NCBI RefSeq assembly: GCF_002368035.1
Contig: NZ_AP018222.1
Span: 2,642,007 to 2,706,006 of the forward strand
DNA: 64,000 nt
Direction: 5' to 3'
Origin: Nostoc linckia NIES-25
GTDB lineage: Bacteria > Cyanobacteriota > Cyanobacteriia > Cyanobacteriales > Nostocaceae
The notes below the pieces were generated by a model. That model was not told the origin of the DNA, did no database searches, and saw only the letters and a program-made list of their open reading frames with translations. Position 1 is the first letter of the stretch. Every line of letters starts with the position of its first letter. Below, in pieces: positions 17,837-26,754 of the stretch. Position numbers and translations under genes: made by a program.

Positions 17837-18019
17837 CTATTCTGGCTGAGATTGGAGGTATTGGAGAAAGTCTAGTAATTCTACTTCGGTCAGCAAAAAA
17901 CGCGATCGCTTCCCATAAGTTTTAATCAAATGTTTCTCTTCCCGGTCTGTTGTCCAGCCTATTCGCTGCATCTGAGAATCTATCTGAGCAATTACTTCAG
18001 AGAAATCAAAAGCTTCCAT
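17837..18019 (-). CDS. Small protein, single-domain paralogue of the next gene's C-terminus
   Basis: The 60-aa protein is almost entirely one domain (VIAQIDSQMQRIGWT ... LIKTYGKRSRFLLTEVEL ... FLQYLQSQPE). It aligns along its whole length with the C-terminal 60 residues of the 294-aa protein encoded just upstream (VIAKTDVELQRLGWT ... LIKTYGKRGRTLLSEEEL ... FLKYLQSQPD). The pattern G-W-T, Y/H-L-I-K-T-Y-G-K-R, L-x-x-E-L, F-L-x-Y-L is likely a short helical module. I do not know its function. Same strand, 88-bp spacer. Confidence 0.75.
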   Translation of the reverse strand: MEAFDFSEVIAQIDSQMQRIGWTTDREEKHLIKTYGKRSRFLLTEVELLDFLQYLQSQPE

Positions 18020-18107
18020 AGCTTAATTGAGTATTTCAATAGCCTATGTCTTTTGTCATTAGTCTTCAATAATTACAAATGACAAAAGACAAAAGACAAA
18101 TGACTAA

Positions 18108-18992
18108 CTAAAATCCCGCTATCGGGTCTGGCTGAGATTGGAGATATTTAAGAAATCCATGTAATTCTTCTTCACTGAGCAAAGTACGCCCGCGCTTGCC
18201 GTAAGTTTTAATTAGATATTCCCGTCCTTGTTCTGGCGTCCAGCCTAAGCGCTGAAGTTCGACATCTGTTTTGGCAATTACATCAGATAAATCCACAGGT
18301 TCAGCTTTTTTCTTTCTCTTGCTTGTACTTATTTGCGGAACTGCATCCTCTTGAGAACTATAATTCCGGGGTGTAAATGGTGTGACATTACTGGCAGAAA
18401 TTCCTGGAATGGTTGGATTTTCTATCTGTTTACCAGATTCCATTTCCAAATTTTCGGCTGGCGGATCGAATTCTAGTTGTCGGTTAGCAGTCAAAGCAAA
18501 CTCTCGGCCTAAATCTTGGCTATAGGTATCCTTTGTGCTTGGGGTGTCAGCTGTCAGTTCTATTCTGCTGCTAGCCGCCGGCAGATCTAAATTCTCGTTT
18601 GTTATCGGTTCTAGTTTGATATTCCTTTGTTTAGAAGATGGTGTGGATATTTCTTTGTCGCTGACACCTGACCACTGAGTAGCAACAAAATCCTCATTTT
18701 TTGCAGGAGAATGAGTAGACTCATTCAATCCTCCTTTAGCGTTCAACGAAGGATTTGGTTGTGTTTGAGAAATTGATTGCTGTGGTGCATTTGTAATTCC
18801 CAAAACCGTCAAGGCTCTGGTTCTGGCTTGGTCTTCTGCTGCTTCTATTGTTTCTGCTGCTGCCATGCCGGTAGCACGGGTTACACCTTCAATTTGTACG
18901 CTTGCCCGAACAATAAATTTTCCTTGAAAAATTTGAACTAATTCAGAAATCAGGCTGCCGTTAGGATACAAGCTCTGGAATTGAGCCAACAT
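18108..18992 (-). CDS. Hypothetical two-domain protein with linker
   Basis: The 294-aa protein has an N-terminal domain of about 70 residues (FQGKFIVRASVQIEGVTRAT, then an Ala-rich helix through about 66). A Ser/Thr/Asn-rich, probably disordered linker spans about 70-230. The C-terminal GWT...YGKRGR module (about 235-290) is shared with the small downstream protein. The N-domain pattern of strands followed by AAAETIEAAEDQARTRAL faintly recalls Rad52-like or RNA-binding folds; this is impression, not assignment. The pair looks like a tandem duplication in which one copy lost the N-domain. Confidence 0.75.
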   Translation of the reverse strand: MLAQFQSLYPNGSLISELVQIFQGKFIVRASVQIEGVTRATGMAAAETIEAAEDQARTRALTVLGITNAPQQSISQTQPNPSLNAKGGLNESTHSPAKNEDFVATQWSGVSDKEISTPSSKQRNIKLEPITNENLDLPAASSRIELTADTPSTKDTYSQDLGREFALTANRQLEFDPPAENLEMESGKQIENPTIPGISASNVTPFTPRNYSSQEDAVPQISTSKRKKKAEPVDLSDVIAKTDVELQRLGWTPEQGREYLIKTYGKRGRTLLSEEELHGFLKYLQSQPDPIAGF

Positions 18993-19460
18993 AGTACTGT
19001 TACCAATCTAAAGGGAGTGGGGAGTAGGGAGATGGCAACGCCTTGGGAAAAGGGGAAAGGTTAAAGGGAAAAGGAGGGATCTTTCTTTTGCCCCTTGCCC
19101 TTTGCCCTTTGCCCTTTGCCCAATACCCAATGCCCTAAAGTAATATTCTTGCTTTGCCCCGTGTCCCAATTGTAGCAGTAGCTCTTTTTTGAGGAAATTT
19201 TTGGCTAGTGTCAACTTACCTGGGTAGTTTTGTCTGTAATGCTATACTATTTACCCAACTTAATGTGTATAACTATTTTCTGGAAGTGCGCTCTAAATCT
19301 ACAATAATGTAGATAAGGTTCGCCCTCACTGCTTATTAAGCTGCTCGCCTAATTGTTACCGATTCTACGTGTGGAAAAATTGGGTTTACCAGCAGTTCCT
19401 CCTAGTTAAAAATCAGAGTCTAATGGCGTAAAATTACCTTCAATCTAGACAATCAAACAC
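18993..19460. other. Intergenic spacer with low-complexity purine/pyrimidine tracts
   Basis: 19010-19145 consists of the GGGAAAAGGTTAAAGGGAAAA / CCCTTTGCCC word family found in many spacers of this window. 19145-19460 is ordinary AT-rich DNA with no recognisable gene. Confidence 0.5.
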
Positions 19461-19915
19461 CTGTGGTTTCCACGCCACTTGACGGCAGTTGCTCATGGGA
19501 GAAACCACGCCAGTTGCTCATTTTGGAAACCAAAAAGACCGCACTGGCTTCCCAAAAGCGCACTCCGTCAGTGGCTCCCGTGCATAGCGCTTTGGGCAGT
19601 ATGGATTCTCCAAACCCAGCTTCTCAAGAACCGTCGCGTAATTACCTAGCGGGGCTGAATCTCTATCAGGTGTACTTTTTAAGTTTAGTTAGATGAAGGA
19701 ATTTAAACCAAGCAAACTTTGAGAGCATCGTGCAGTGAGAAGTCCAAAATACGCTCAGAGTTGTCCGTTGGTCGGCTTTTTCGGCTCAACACAACTTCGG
19801 GAGCATCCCGCAAGGGTAGGTTGGCTTCCTTTCTTCGGAAATTAGGAAGCCTTGCCTTAGGGCAATTCGTTTCCAGCTTGTTTCTGTAAGCCTTCAAAAC
19901 CCTTTAGGCTCTTAA
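19461..19915 (+). ncRNA. Candidate structured region upstream of zam
   Basis: The segment contains direct repeats built on GCAGTTGCTCATGGGAGAAACC and GCCAGTTGCTCATTTTGGAAACC (19482-19535), then several compact stems. One is GGCTTCCT/AGGAAGCC around a UUCG loop (about 19823-19851); another is TTGCC-TTA-GGGCAA at about 19851-19866. The short frames on both strands here lack family resemblance. Orientation and function are uncertain. It could be a relic of repeats rather than an RNA gene. Confidence 0.25.
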
Positions 19916-20100
19916 TCAGGGTAAAGGTGAAAGGGAAAACACAAGAAGGGAAAGGTTAAAAGGAAAAGGGGAAAGGTCTTAAGGCTGGTCTTTTTCCTCT
20001 TTGTCAACAGACAAGGGTCACTTTTTGCCTTCTTTGGTGAGGGCATACAGGAAAGAACCAGATAAAAAAATGATGTTTTGACCAAAGGTCGGTTCACTGC

Positions 20101-22455
20101 ATGGAATTTTCAATCGCTACACTCCTTGCCAATTTCACCGATGATAAATTGGTGGCTCGTAAAGTTTTGGAAAAGAAACTTGGTTGTGAAGATGAAAAAA
20201 GTTTACAAAAACTTCACATAGCCTTAGATGTTCTGGAAAAAATCGGTATTTTGGTGAAAGAACGCGGCAAGTATCGCCGTGTTATGGAAGAGGGAATCAT
20301 CGAAGCAAAACTCCGTTGTTCTAGTAAGGGTTTTTGCTTTGCGATTCAAGATGTGGAAGGTGCTGAGGATATTTACATTCGTGAAAGTCATCTGAGTAAT
20401 GCTTGGAATGGCGATCGCGTTTTGGTAAGAGTTCTCAAAGAAGGCAGTCGCCGTCGCTCTCCGGAAGGAGAGGTGAAGCTAATATTAGAACGTTCCAACC
20501 ACACATTATTGGCACGAATTAAGCAAGTAGAAAGCGGTTTTCGGGCTGTACCTCTAGACGATCGACTGCTGTTTGAACTCAAGATTCAGCCTAATGGTGC
20601 AAAATTAGAAGACGCCATCGATCACCTCGCCCATGTGGAAGTCTTGCGTTATCCGTTAGCTCAATACCCCCCCTTGGGTAGAGTAGTACAAATCCTCGGC
20701 AGTGATGCCGAAGCTGCTGCTGATATAGATTTAGTAACATGCAAGCACGATTTATCACGTGGTTTCCCGGATAACGTCGTTGAAGTCGCTGCCAAGTTGC
20801 CTAAAAAGCTCTTAAAAGCAGACCTGAAAAATCGCTTAGATTTGCGTAATGCGTTTACAATCACAATTGAAGGTGTAAATAGAGACACAAAAGTAGTCGA
20901 AAATGCCTTTAGTTTGGAGAGAAACCCCAGCGGAAATTGGCTTTTAGGAGTTCATATCGTTGATGTTTCTCACTACGTGCAACCTGATGAAGCCCTAGAT
21001 AGAGAAGCACTCAAACGAGGCAAATCAGTGTATTTGGGAGAATTAATACTGCCAATGTTGCCACCAACTGTGGCAGAACGCTGTTCTTTAGTACCGGGAA
21101 GCGATCGCTTAACCATCTCTTTCTTAATTACCATCGATCCGAAATCAGGACAAATAGTAGAGTGGGAAATTCAACCTAGCGTCATCAAGGTCGAGACTGC
21201 ACTAACCACAGAACAAGCCGAAGAAATTCTTGCAGGTGAATTTCACAATCAATCCCCAGAAGTGCTGGAGATCCTGCAAAATCTCCAAGCTTTGCAAAGA
21301 GATTTAAGACAAGTAAGGTTAAATCGCGGTAGCCTCCAGTTGAATCTCCCACCCAGCCAAAACCCGTATTATGATGAGGGAATTCTGGGGGCTGTGGTGG
21401 TAAATGATTTACCAGTGCGATCGCTACTGACTGAGTTGGTGCTGCTAGTTAATCAACTGATGGCGACTCACTTAAACGCCCTTGGCGTTCCGGCTATCTG
21501 GCGAGTCCAAGGCACGCCCGATATCGAAGATGTCCAGGAAATGCTGAAATTGGCAGTTAATTTAGGCGTTGACCTAACCTTAGATCCAGAAGCGGACATT
21601 CAACCTTTAGATTATCAACATTTGACTAGAGCTTTTGCTGAATCTGCCTCCGAGCAAGTTCTTACCTATTTGTTGCAAGATACTCTCAAACCATCTGCAT
21701 ACAGCACCACCAAAGGGCCTCACTTTGGTCTGGCGCTAGGGCAGTATGTCCACTTTAGCGCCCCCCTGCGGCGTTACCCAGATTTGTTGATGCAAAGAGT
21801 GTATTATACATTACTGGAGCATGGACGCGATCGCCGTAACACCCGTGTGAGAGAGAAAGTGAACTTGCGCCATTCCTCCAGCCACGAGGAAATTAACTGG
21901 AACGTTTTACCCCCAGAACTGCAACAAGAACTCCAAAGCGATTTGACTAGGGTAATTGTCCAAATCAACGACCGAGAAAAAGAAGTCCAAGAAGCCGAAG
22001 CTGATTTAGCAGGGCTGCAAAAAGCCCAACTGATGAAGCAGCGTATTGGTGAGGTATTTCAAGGCGTGATTACTGGCGTTCAATCCTACGGTTTCTTTGT
22101 GGAAATTGAAGTACCAGCAGAGGCGGTTGAATCCAGCAATAATCCTGGCGTACCCCTGAGAGTAGAAGGATTGGTACACGTTAGTTCTCTCAAAGATGAT
22201 TGGTATGAATATCGCGCCAGACAGCAAGCACTATTTGGTCGCAAAAATCGCGCTTCTTATAGATTGGGCGATCGCGTCGCCGTGCAAGTTAAGAGTGTTG
22301 ATTACTACCGTCAACAAATTGACTTGGTAACTGTCGGCAGTGATGGCGCACCCAAAGGTTTAGCTGGTAGTGGTTCTAATGAAGATATTTCAGACCTCTA
22401 TTTAGCAAACGACATTGAAGGTGATGACCTCGACCCTTATGGTGAGGACGAGTAA
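20101..22455 (+). CDS. zam: RNB-family protein Zam (catalytically degenerate RNase II/R relative)
   Basis: The 784-aa protein has an N-terminal helical region, cold-shock-like OB domains, an RNB domain and a C-terminal S1 domain (about 655-740, GEVFQGVITGVQSYGFFVEI). At the RNB active site (about 251-270), where active enzymes have TIDP-x-D-A-x-D-x-D-D-A, this protein reads TIEGVNRDTKVVENAFSLE. The metal-binding aspartates are therefore mostly lost. Such degeneracy is the known mark of cyanobacterial Zam, named for acetazolamide resistance and reported to depend on conserved cysteines and to affect photosynthetic pigments. Cys at about 72 and 78 (RCSSKGFC) are candidates. ubiX follows after 17 bases. 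Confidence 0.85.
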   Translation: MEFSIATLLANFTDDKLVARKVLEKKLGCEDEKSLQKLHIALDVLEKIGILVKERGKYRRVMEEGIIEAKLRCSSKGFCFAIQDVEGAEDIYIRESHLSNAWNGDRVLVRVLKEGSRRRSPEGEVKLILERSNHTLLARIKQVESGFRAVPLDDRLLFELKIQPNGAKLEDAIDHLAHVEVLRYPLAQYPPLGRVVQILGSDAEAAADIDLVTCKHDLSRGFPDNVVEVAAKLPKKLLKADLKNRLDLRNAFTITIEGVNRDTKVVENAFSLERNPSGNWLLGVHIVDVSHYVQPDEALDREALKRGKSVYLGELILPMLPPTVAERCSLVPGSDRLTISFLITIDPKSGQIVEWEIQPSVIKVETALTTEQAEEILAGEFHNQSPEVLEILQNLQALQRDLRQVRLNRGSLQLNLPPSQNPYYDEGILGAVVVNDLPVRSLLTELVLLVNQLMATHLNALGVPAIWRVQGTPDIEDVQEMLKLAVNLGVDLTLDPEADIQPLDYQHLTRAFAESASEQVLTYLLQDTLKPSAYSTTKGPHFGLALGQYVHFSAPLRRYPDLLMQRVYYTLLEHGRDRRNTRVREKVNLRHSSSHEEINWNVLPPELQQELQSDLTRVIVQINDREKEVQEAEADLAGLQKAQLMKQRIGEVFQGVITGVQSYGFFVEIEVPAEAVESSNNPGVPLRVEGLVHVSSLKDDWYEYRARQQALFGRKNRASYRLGDRVAVQVKSVDYYRQQIDLVTVGSDGAPKGLAGSGSNEDISDLYLANDIEGDDLDPYGEDE

Positions 22456-22472
22456 ATACATTTAGGACTTAT

Positions 22473-23093
22473 GTGTCGAATAAAACTAAGCCACTGATTT
22501 TAGGCGTATCGGGCGCATCTGGTCTGATTTACGCCGTTCGCGCGATCAAATTTCTGTTGGAAGCAGAATATAGTATTGAACTGGTTGCCTCTAAATCCAC
22601 TTACATGGTTTGGCAGTCAGAACAGGAAATTCGGATGCCACCAGAACCAACAGCGCAAGAACAATTCTGGCGAGAGCAAGCAGGAGTTCCACTTTCTGGT
22701 AAGCTACGCTGTCATCCTTGGGGTGATGTTGGTGCTGGAATTGCCAGCGGTTCCTTTGCCACCCTGGGGATGATAATTATTCCATGCAGCATGAGTACAG
22801 TGGCAAAGCTAGCAGTTGGGTTGAGTTCCGACTTACTAGAACGCGCAGCTGATGTTCAACTTAAAGAAGGTCGGAAATTGGTGCTTGTACCGCGTGAAAC
22901 CCCTTTTAGCTTGATTCATCTGCGTAACTTAACTTCCTTAGCAGAAGCTGGAGTGAGAATTGTCCCTGCTATTCCCGCCTGGTATCACAATCCTCAAACC
23001 ATTGAGGATTTAGTTGATTTTGTAGTTGCCCGTACTTTAGATCAATTAGATATTGACTGTATCCCAATTCAGCGCTGGCAAGGAAGGAATTGA
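22473..23093 (+). CDS. ubiX: Flavin prenyltransferase UbiX
   Basis: The 206-aa flavoprotein has the N-terminal GVSGASGLIYAVRAI FMN-binding loop, the IPCSMSTVAKLAVGLSSDLL segment and the VPRETPFSLIHLRN region of the family. It makes prenylated FMN, the cofactor of UbiD-type decarboxylases used in quinone synthesis. The start is GTG at 22473, 17 bases after the zam stop, which suggests a two-gene transcript. Cytoplasmic, normal length. Confidence 0.94.
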   Translation: MSNKTKPLILGVSGASGLIYAVRAIKFLLEAEYSIELVASKSTYMVWQSEQEIRMPPEPTAQEQFWREQAGVPLSGKLRCHPWGDVGAGIASGSFATLGMIIIPCSMSTVAKLAVGLSSDLLERAADVQLKEGRKLVLVPRETPFSLIHLRNLTSLAEAGVRIVPAIPAWYHNPQTIEDLVDFVVARTLDQLDIDCIPIQRWQGRN

Positions 23094-23245
23094 GGTAATC
23101 TCACTTCTAAAAGGGCATGGGATTCAGGTTGACTGTCTTTTTTTGATATCCTCCCATCCCTTGAAGGGGTGGGTTTCCTCTTTCTGTGATTCTCTGATGC
23201 TTGCGGTAAGCCTTAAAAAAATATTTTTCCAAAAACACTAGCGCA

Positions 23246-23274
23246 ATGGAAAATCTTTTGCTATATTATATAAT
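23246..23274 (+). promoter_or_regulatory. Putative sigma-70-type promoter of tRNA-Val
   Basis: TATAAT at 23269-23274 lies 13 bases before the tRNA, with a weak TGGAAA-like -35 about 17 bases upstream. The spacing suits a short leader. Confidence 0.45.
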
Positions 23275-23286
23275 CGTGAGACAAAA

Positions 23287-23359
<73 letters not shown>

Positions 23360-23360
23360 T

Positions 23361-23395
23361 AAAACAAAAGCCGTCAGCTTGGCGGCTTTTGTTTT
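23361..23395 (+). terminator. Intrinsic terminator after tRNA-Val
   Basis: The stem AAAACAAAAGCCG pairs with CGGCTTTTGTTTT around a short loop and ends in a T-rich run, immediately after the tRNA. The symmetry means it could work in both directions. Confidence 0.75.
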
Positions 23396-23607
23396 GGCAA
23401 TGCATTGAAAAAGTGCTGCAACATTTAGACAATAATATTTCACTTTAACTAGCAGCAGCGTAAAATGAAACCTTAAGTTCTCGTTGCAATGCTGCGGGCA
23501 GTATCGAGTACTGTCATGAACAGCAAATCTCGCCCATGCTAAGAGTATCGTTTTAGCCGCAGACGATCGCATGGAAAACCTGGAAATTGGTTTGATGGCT
23601 CATGCGA

Positions 23608-23735
23608 TAAGGGATTACCAAGAAATAAATTATCCAGTCTTGTGGGGGGGACATCTTGTCCGCCCTTTTGTACGGGCGGTCGAGACGCCCACCCCACAAG
23701 AAAAGTTGTATATTTTTTTATTTGGTAGTCCCTTA
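23608..23735. mobile_element. MITE-like element with TAAGGGAYTACCAA ends
   Basis: TAAGGGATTACCAAGAAATA at 23608 faces TATTTGGTAGTCCCTTA ending at 23735. Allowing one or two mismatches, the arms are about 21 bp. The 85-bp core carries complementary GGGGGACATCTTGTCCGCC / GGCGGTCGAGACGCCCACC words. It has no ORF. The core word recurs near 16148-16199. Confidence 0.7.
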
Positions 23736-23802
23736 CATCTAGGTCTTACGTTTTTTGAGTTGAGCTACTTATGACTCCTGAATTCTGACTTTTGAATTCT
23801 AG

Positions 23803-25302
23803 TTAGCGATTGCGGCAAAATTTGCGATCGCTATCATTCTGAGGATATTGCCAAGAATAGGCAAAATGGCTAACTCCCTTGAGTTGGGGGGCAAATTGAC
23901 GAAGTGCTTGCATTTGCACTTCTAACGGTGGACGATTACTAACGGGTTTTCCCCACTGACCGGCTAAAGCAGGGATTATCTTTGTACCCGGTTTTGCCAT
24001 ACTCAAAACCCGCTGCACTTGCGACACAATACAACTAGCATTACCGCAAGTTGCGTAAGACATGGGATGCCATTCCAGTGTTGTGGGGAATCTATCCCAA
24101 GGTTGCAAACGGGAATCATAGCCTTGTCCTACAGTTTGGTTACCGTCAGGGAAAAACACCACTCCTGTGGGAATACCTTGCTGTTTTGCTGGATAACTGG
24201 CGATAGTGACAAAATCTAGAATTCCTTGCATGGCGTGGGCAACGGCGAGTTGCCACAACTCCCATTGTAAAAGCGGTTGTCTATCAGTTGCAGGCTGAAT
24301 TGATTTTCCGGCTGTTGGGGGAATGCGTCCTTGCCAAAGGGGTTCGCCTTCTTGAGGATAAAGTTTATCAATTTCTGCGACATCTCCAACAGTGACATAT
24401 CCTTTGCTCAAAAAGCGGCGAATTAAGTCCAGCCCTTTGTAATTCTGTGCCCGTTTAAATAAAGCTTCTTGAGTTGCGGGGCTAAATAGCCATAAATCTG
24501 AGACTTTGGTGGCGATGGAATCACTTCCTGCTTGTCGGGGATAGCGCACGTAGTCCAATAACAAGCCATCTGGACGACGGCGTAAAATTTCCTGCACCAA
24601 TTGGTAATAGTCGCGTTTTGCTTGGGGGTTGTAGGGGTCGATAAATACTTGAGAGCCATTGTCTACAACATATAAGCTTGTTTGACCTTTGCCATTGCGA
24701 GCGATCGCAGCTTCTCTATCTTTTCGCTGGGCGTAAGTATAGCCGAAATTTGTGGTAAACATCCACGCGTAAACCTTCAAACCCCGTTGCCGAGCTTTTT
24801 TAATTGCTAGAGACAACAAATCGATGTTTTCTGCTCCCGGAGTACGAATCACAGAAGGCCAAACCGTCGGGTTACCAGTTGCTGGCAATAAGGCTTGCCC
24901 ATCGTAAAATACTTCTAAATAAACTTGGTTATAGCCACCGTTAACAATCCGATCCATCACCAGATCGATTGTTCCTGGCTGAATATCGCAGGGATACAAG
25001 CGCAACCAAAGGGCTTGGATTTGCGGCCAAGTCCGACTGCGGCACTCGCGTAAGTCCTGTGCCTGTTCTTGTAATATTTTTTGATATCCAGCCTGGGCAT
25101 TTTGATTGCCTTTGAGGGCTGACAAACGTAAGTTCTCTTTTTCTCGCACCGCCGCTGGTGATAACTGACAATACTGGGTTACTTGCGCCTTTGCTGGTTG
25201 GCTCCCAAAACTAGAAAGTAATGAGCTACTACTGAAAACAACAGCGAATAGGCGTCGCCAAAATAATCTCGATCTTGCAACGTTCAAAGGACGATTAAAC
25301 AT
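23803..25302 (-). CDS. Exported glycoside-hydrolase-like protein (GHL10/UPF0748 type)
   Basis: The 499-aa protein has an N-terminal signal segment (Arg-rich start, SSSSLLSSFGSQPAKA, cleavage near 40). A TIM-barrel glycosidase-like domain is marked by GYNQVYLEVFYDGQALL, AIKKARQRGLKVYAWMFTTN and GLLLDYVRYPR. The family (GHL10, DUF187-like) is thought to act on cell-envelope glycans; activity is mostly inferred from fold. The Asp in LLLDYVRYP is a candidate catalytic residue. It sits alone between a MITE-like element and a long spacer. Confidence 0.88.
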   Translation of the reverse strand: MFNRPLNVARSRLFWRRLFAVVFSSSSLLSSFGSQPAKAQVTQYCQLSPAAVREKENLRLSALKGNQNAQAGYQKILQEQAQDLRECRSRTWPQIQALWLRLYPCDIQPGTIDLVMDRIVNGGYNQVYLEVFYDGQALLPATGNPTVWPSVIRTPGAENIDLLSLAIKKARQRGLKVYAWMFTTNFGYTYAQRKDREAAIARNGKGQTSLYVVDNGSQVFIDPYNPQAKRDYYQLVQEILRRRPDGLLLDYVRYPRQAGSDSIATKVSDLWLFSPATQEALFKRAQNYKGLDLIRRFLSKGYVTVGDVAEIDKLYPQEGEPLWQGRIPPTAGKSIQPATDRQPLLQWELWQLAVAHAMQGILDFVTIASYPAKQQGIPTGVVFFPDGNQTVGQGYDSRLQPWDRFPTTLEWHPMSYATCGNASCIVSQVQRVLSMAKPGTKIIPALAGQWGKPVSNRPPLEVQMQALRQFAPQLKGVSHFAYSWQYPQNDSDRKFCRNR

Positions 25303-26093
25303 ACCTGGTAGTAGATGGACACAAAAATCAATTACTCCAACTCAGATGGCTATAAGCAACTTGTATCAAATTATATAGTTGAGCGATCGGGGTTTTAAAA
25401 CCTACTTTTTCAAGACTGGCAAACATCTATTTCTGTTGCCGTATTTTTGTTGTAAACATAATAAATACATAAACTTAAATATAAAACAATACGCTTGGTG
25501 TTAACGGTATTTAGCTCCGGAAGATCCCCCCAACCCCCCTTGGAAAGGGGGGCTTAGTTCCCTCCTTTTTAAGGAGGGTTAGGGAGGATCGAGTCTTAAC
25601 TGAACTGTATTGGAATATAAAACACATAAATACAAAGCGAGTTTACCCTGTTATTTGATAAACTCTACTTTGCCGTAATTATTGAACATCTGCCAAAGTA
25701 AATGTGATTTTTGAACTTATAGCAATTTGCAGTTGAATAGACTATAGTAAAGGCTTTACAGCTGTAAAGCCCCTACAATGATTTGATTTTTTTTCGGTGT
25801 ATTCCATTCAATTGAAACCGCTATAAAAATACTGTAACTTACACTTAATAATTTTTTTGAACGTCAAGATATATAGTTTCAAACTTTTTCCAAGTAGGAG
25901 AGAAGCTTTGAAACATCATCTAAGGGAGTATTGATGAGTTTAGTATAAGATTTTAAATTTTGAACTCAGACTGAGATTCAAGTTGAGAAGGTAGCCAAGA
26001 GTGGAGGCAGAGTGTCTCCGGCTCCACTCAAGATTGAAGAATCAAAACTTGAGACTGCTGACTCTTAATCATGGAATAGGTAATAGTTAAGAG
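25303..26093. other. Long intergenic region without recognised gene
   Basis: About 790 AT-rich bases. A dispersed repeat lies at about 25525-25592. I see no small photosystem gene, tRNA or riboswitch in the remainder. Confidence 0.5.
25525..25592. repeat. GATCCCCCC foldback repeat
   Basis: GATCCCCCCAACCCCCCTTG faces AGGAGGGTTAGGGAGGATC, with internal GGGGGGC/CCCTCC arms. The same repeat interrupts the U32 peptidase gene at 50650-50722. A short related half-copy is at about 4931-4964. Confidence 0.75.
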
Positions 26094-26498
26094 TTAACCG
26101 CCACGCTTGAGTGCTGATTCTACCTGTTGTAACTCCTTCTCTAAGCGATTTTTGAGTTTTTCGGGTACGGGACGATTAGGGTAAGAACTATAGTGTCCAG
26201 CTAGGGAGTTGAGGGCTGTTCGGATAGTTGTAAAGGAACCAAGGCCAGAAACAGAGTTAGCTCGTTGGTAACGAGCTGAAAAGTCATTAATTTTTTGACG
26301 CGCTTCTGCTTGAATTGCTGCTTTGTTTGGTGAATCTGGTGATAAATTTATGGCCTCTCTCATGATATTGACCACAGCCAAGGTGTCTTGGCGATAATCG
26401 CCAGTCAAACTATCTGGACTGCCAGAACAACCCATCAAGCCGATAGATACAACCAAAACGAGCGCAAGCAGACGCGACCAATAGCGCTTCATATGCAT
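26094..26498 (-). CDS. psb27: Photosystem II assembly lipoprotein Psb27
   Basis: The 134-aa protein has a lipoprotein signal with lipobox LMGC (Cys about 24). The four-helix Psb27 body is recognisable from GDYRQDTLAVVNIMREAI, ARQKINDFSARYQR and a Lys/Glu-rich final helix. Psb27 binds the lumenal side of CP43 in photosystem II assembly and repair intermediates, before the oxygen-evolving cluster is finished. The start may be ATG 26498 or the second ATG at 26492 (MKRYW); the latter matches relatives slightly better. Monocistronic. Confidence 0.96.
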   Translation of the reverse strand: MHMKRYWSRLLALVLVVSIGLMGCSGSPDSLTGDYRQDTLAVVNIMREAINLSPDSPNKAAIQAEARQKINDFSARYQRANSVSGLGSFTTIRTALNSLAGHYSSYPNRPVPEKLKNRLEKELQQVESALKRGG

Positions 26499-26566
26499 TA
26501 ACTAAAAGATACGTAAATCAACGTCCATCGTATCTTGGATTGGTATCTTGGGGATCAATTTACTGT

Positions 26567-26641
26567 GGAATGGGGCAGGGGGGCAGAGGGGCAGAGGAGC
26601 AGAGGGGCAGGGGAGCAGGTGGGCAGGGGGGCAGGGGAGGC
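26567..26641. repeat. GGGGCAGA/GGGGCAGG tandem tract
   Basis: About nine imperfect copies of a GGGGCAG-based word, followed by the GGTTAAAGGGAAAA and CCCTTTCCCC low-complexity family. Open frames on both strands here are artefacts of the tract. Confidence 0.75.
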
Positions 26642-26754
26642 TCTTGAGGCAGGGAAAAAGGTTAAAGGGAAAAGGGAAAAGGAATAAATTTAACCTTTCC
26701 CCCTTACCCTTTTCCCTTTCCCCATTCTTATGCCCAATGCCCAATGACTAATGA

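Noticed and set aside
19703..19897. Minus-strand 64-codon frame upstream of zam
   Set aside because: No family resemblance, and the DNA is better explained by hairpins.
26502..26751. Opposing frames over the GGGGCAG tract
   Set aside because: Both translations are low-complexity products of repeats with no start context.
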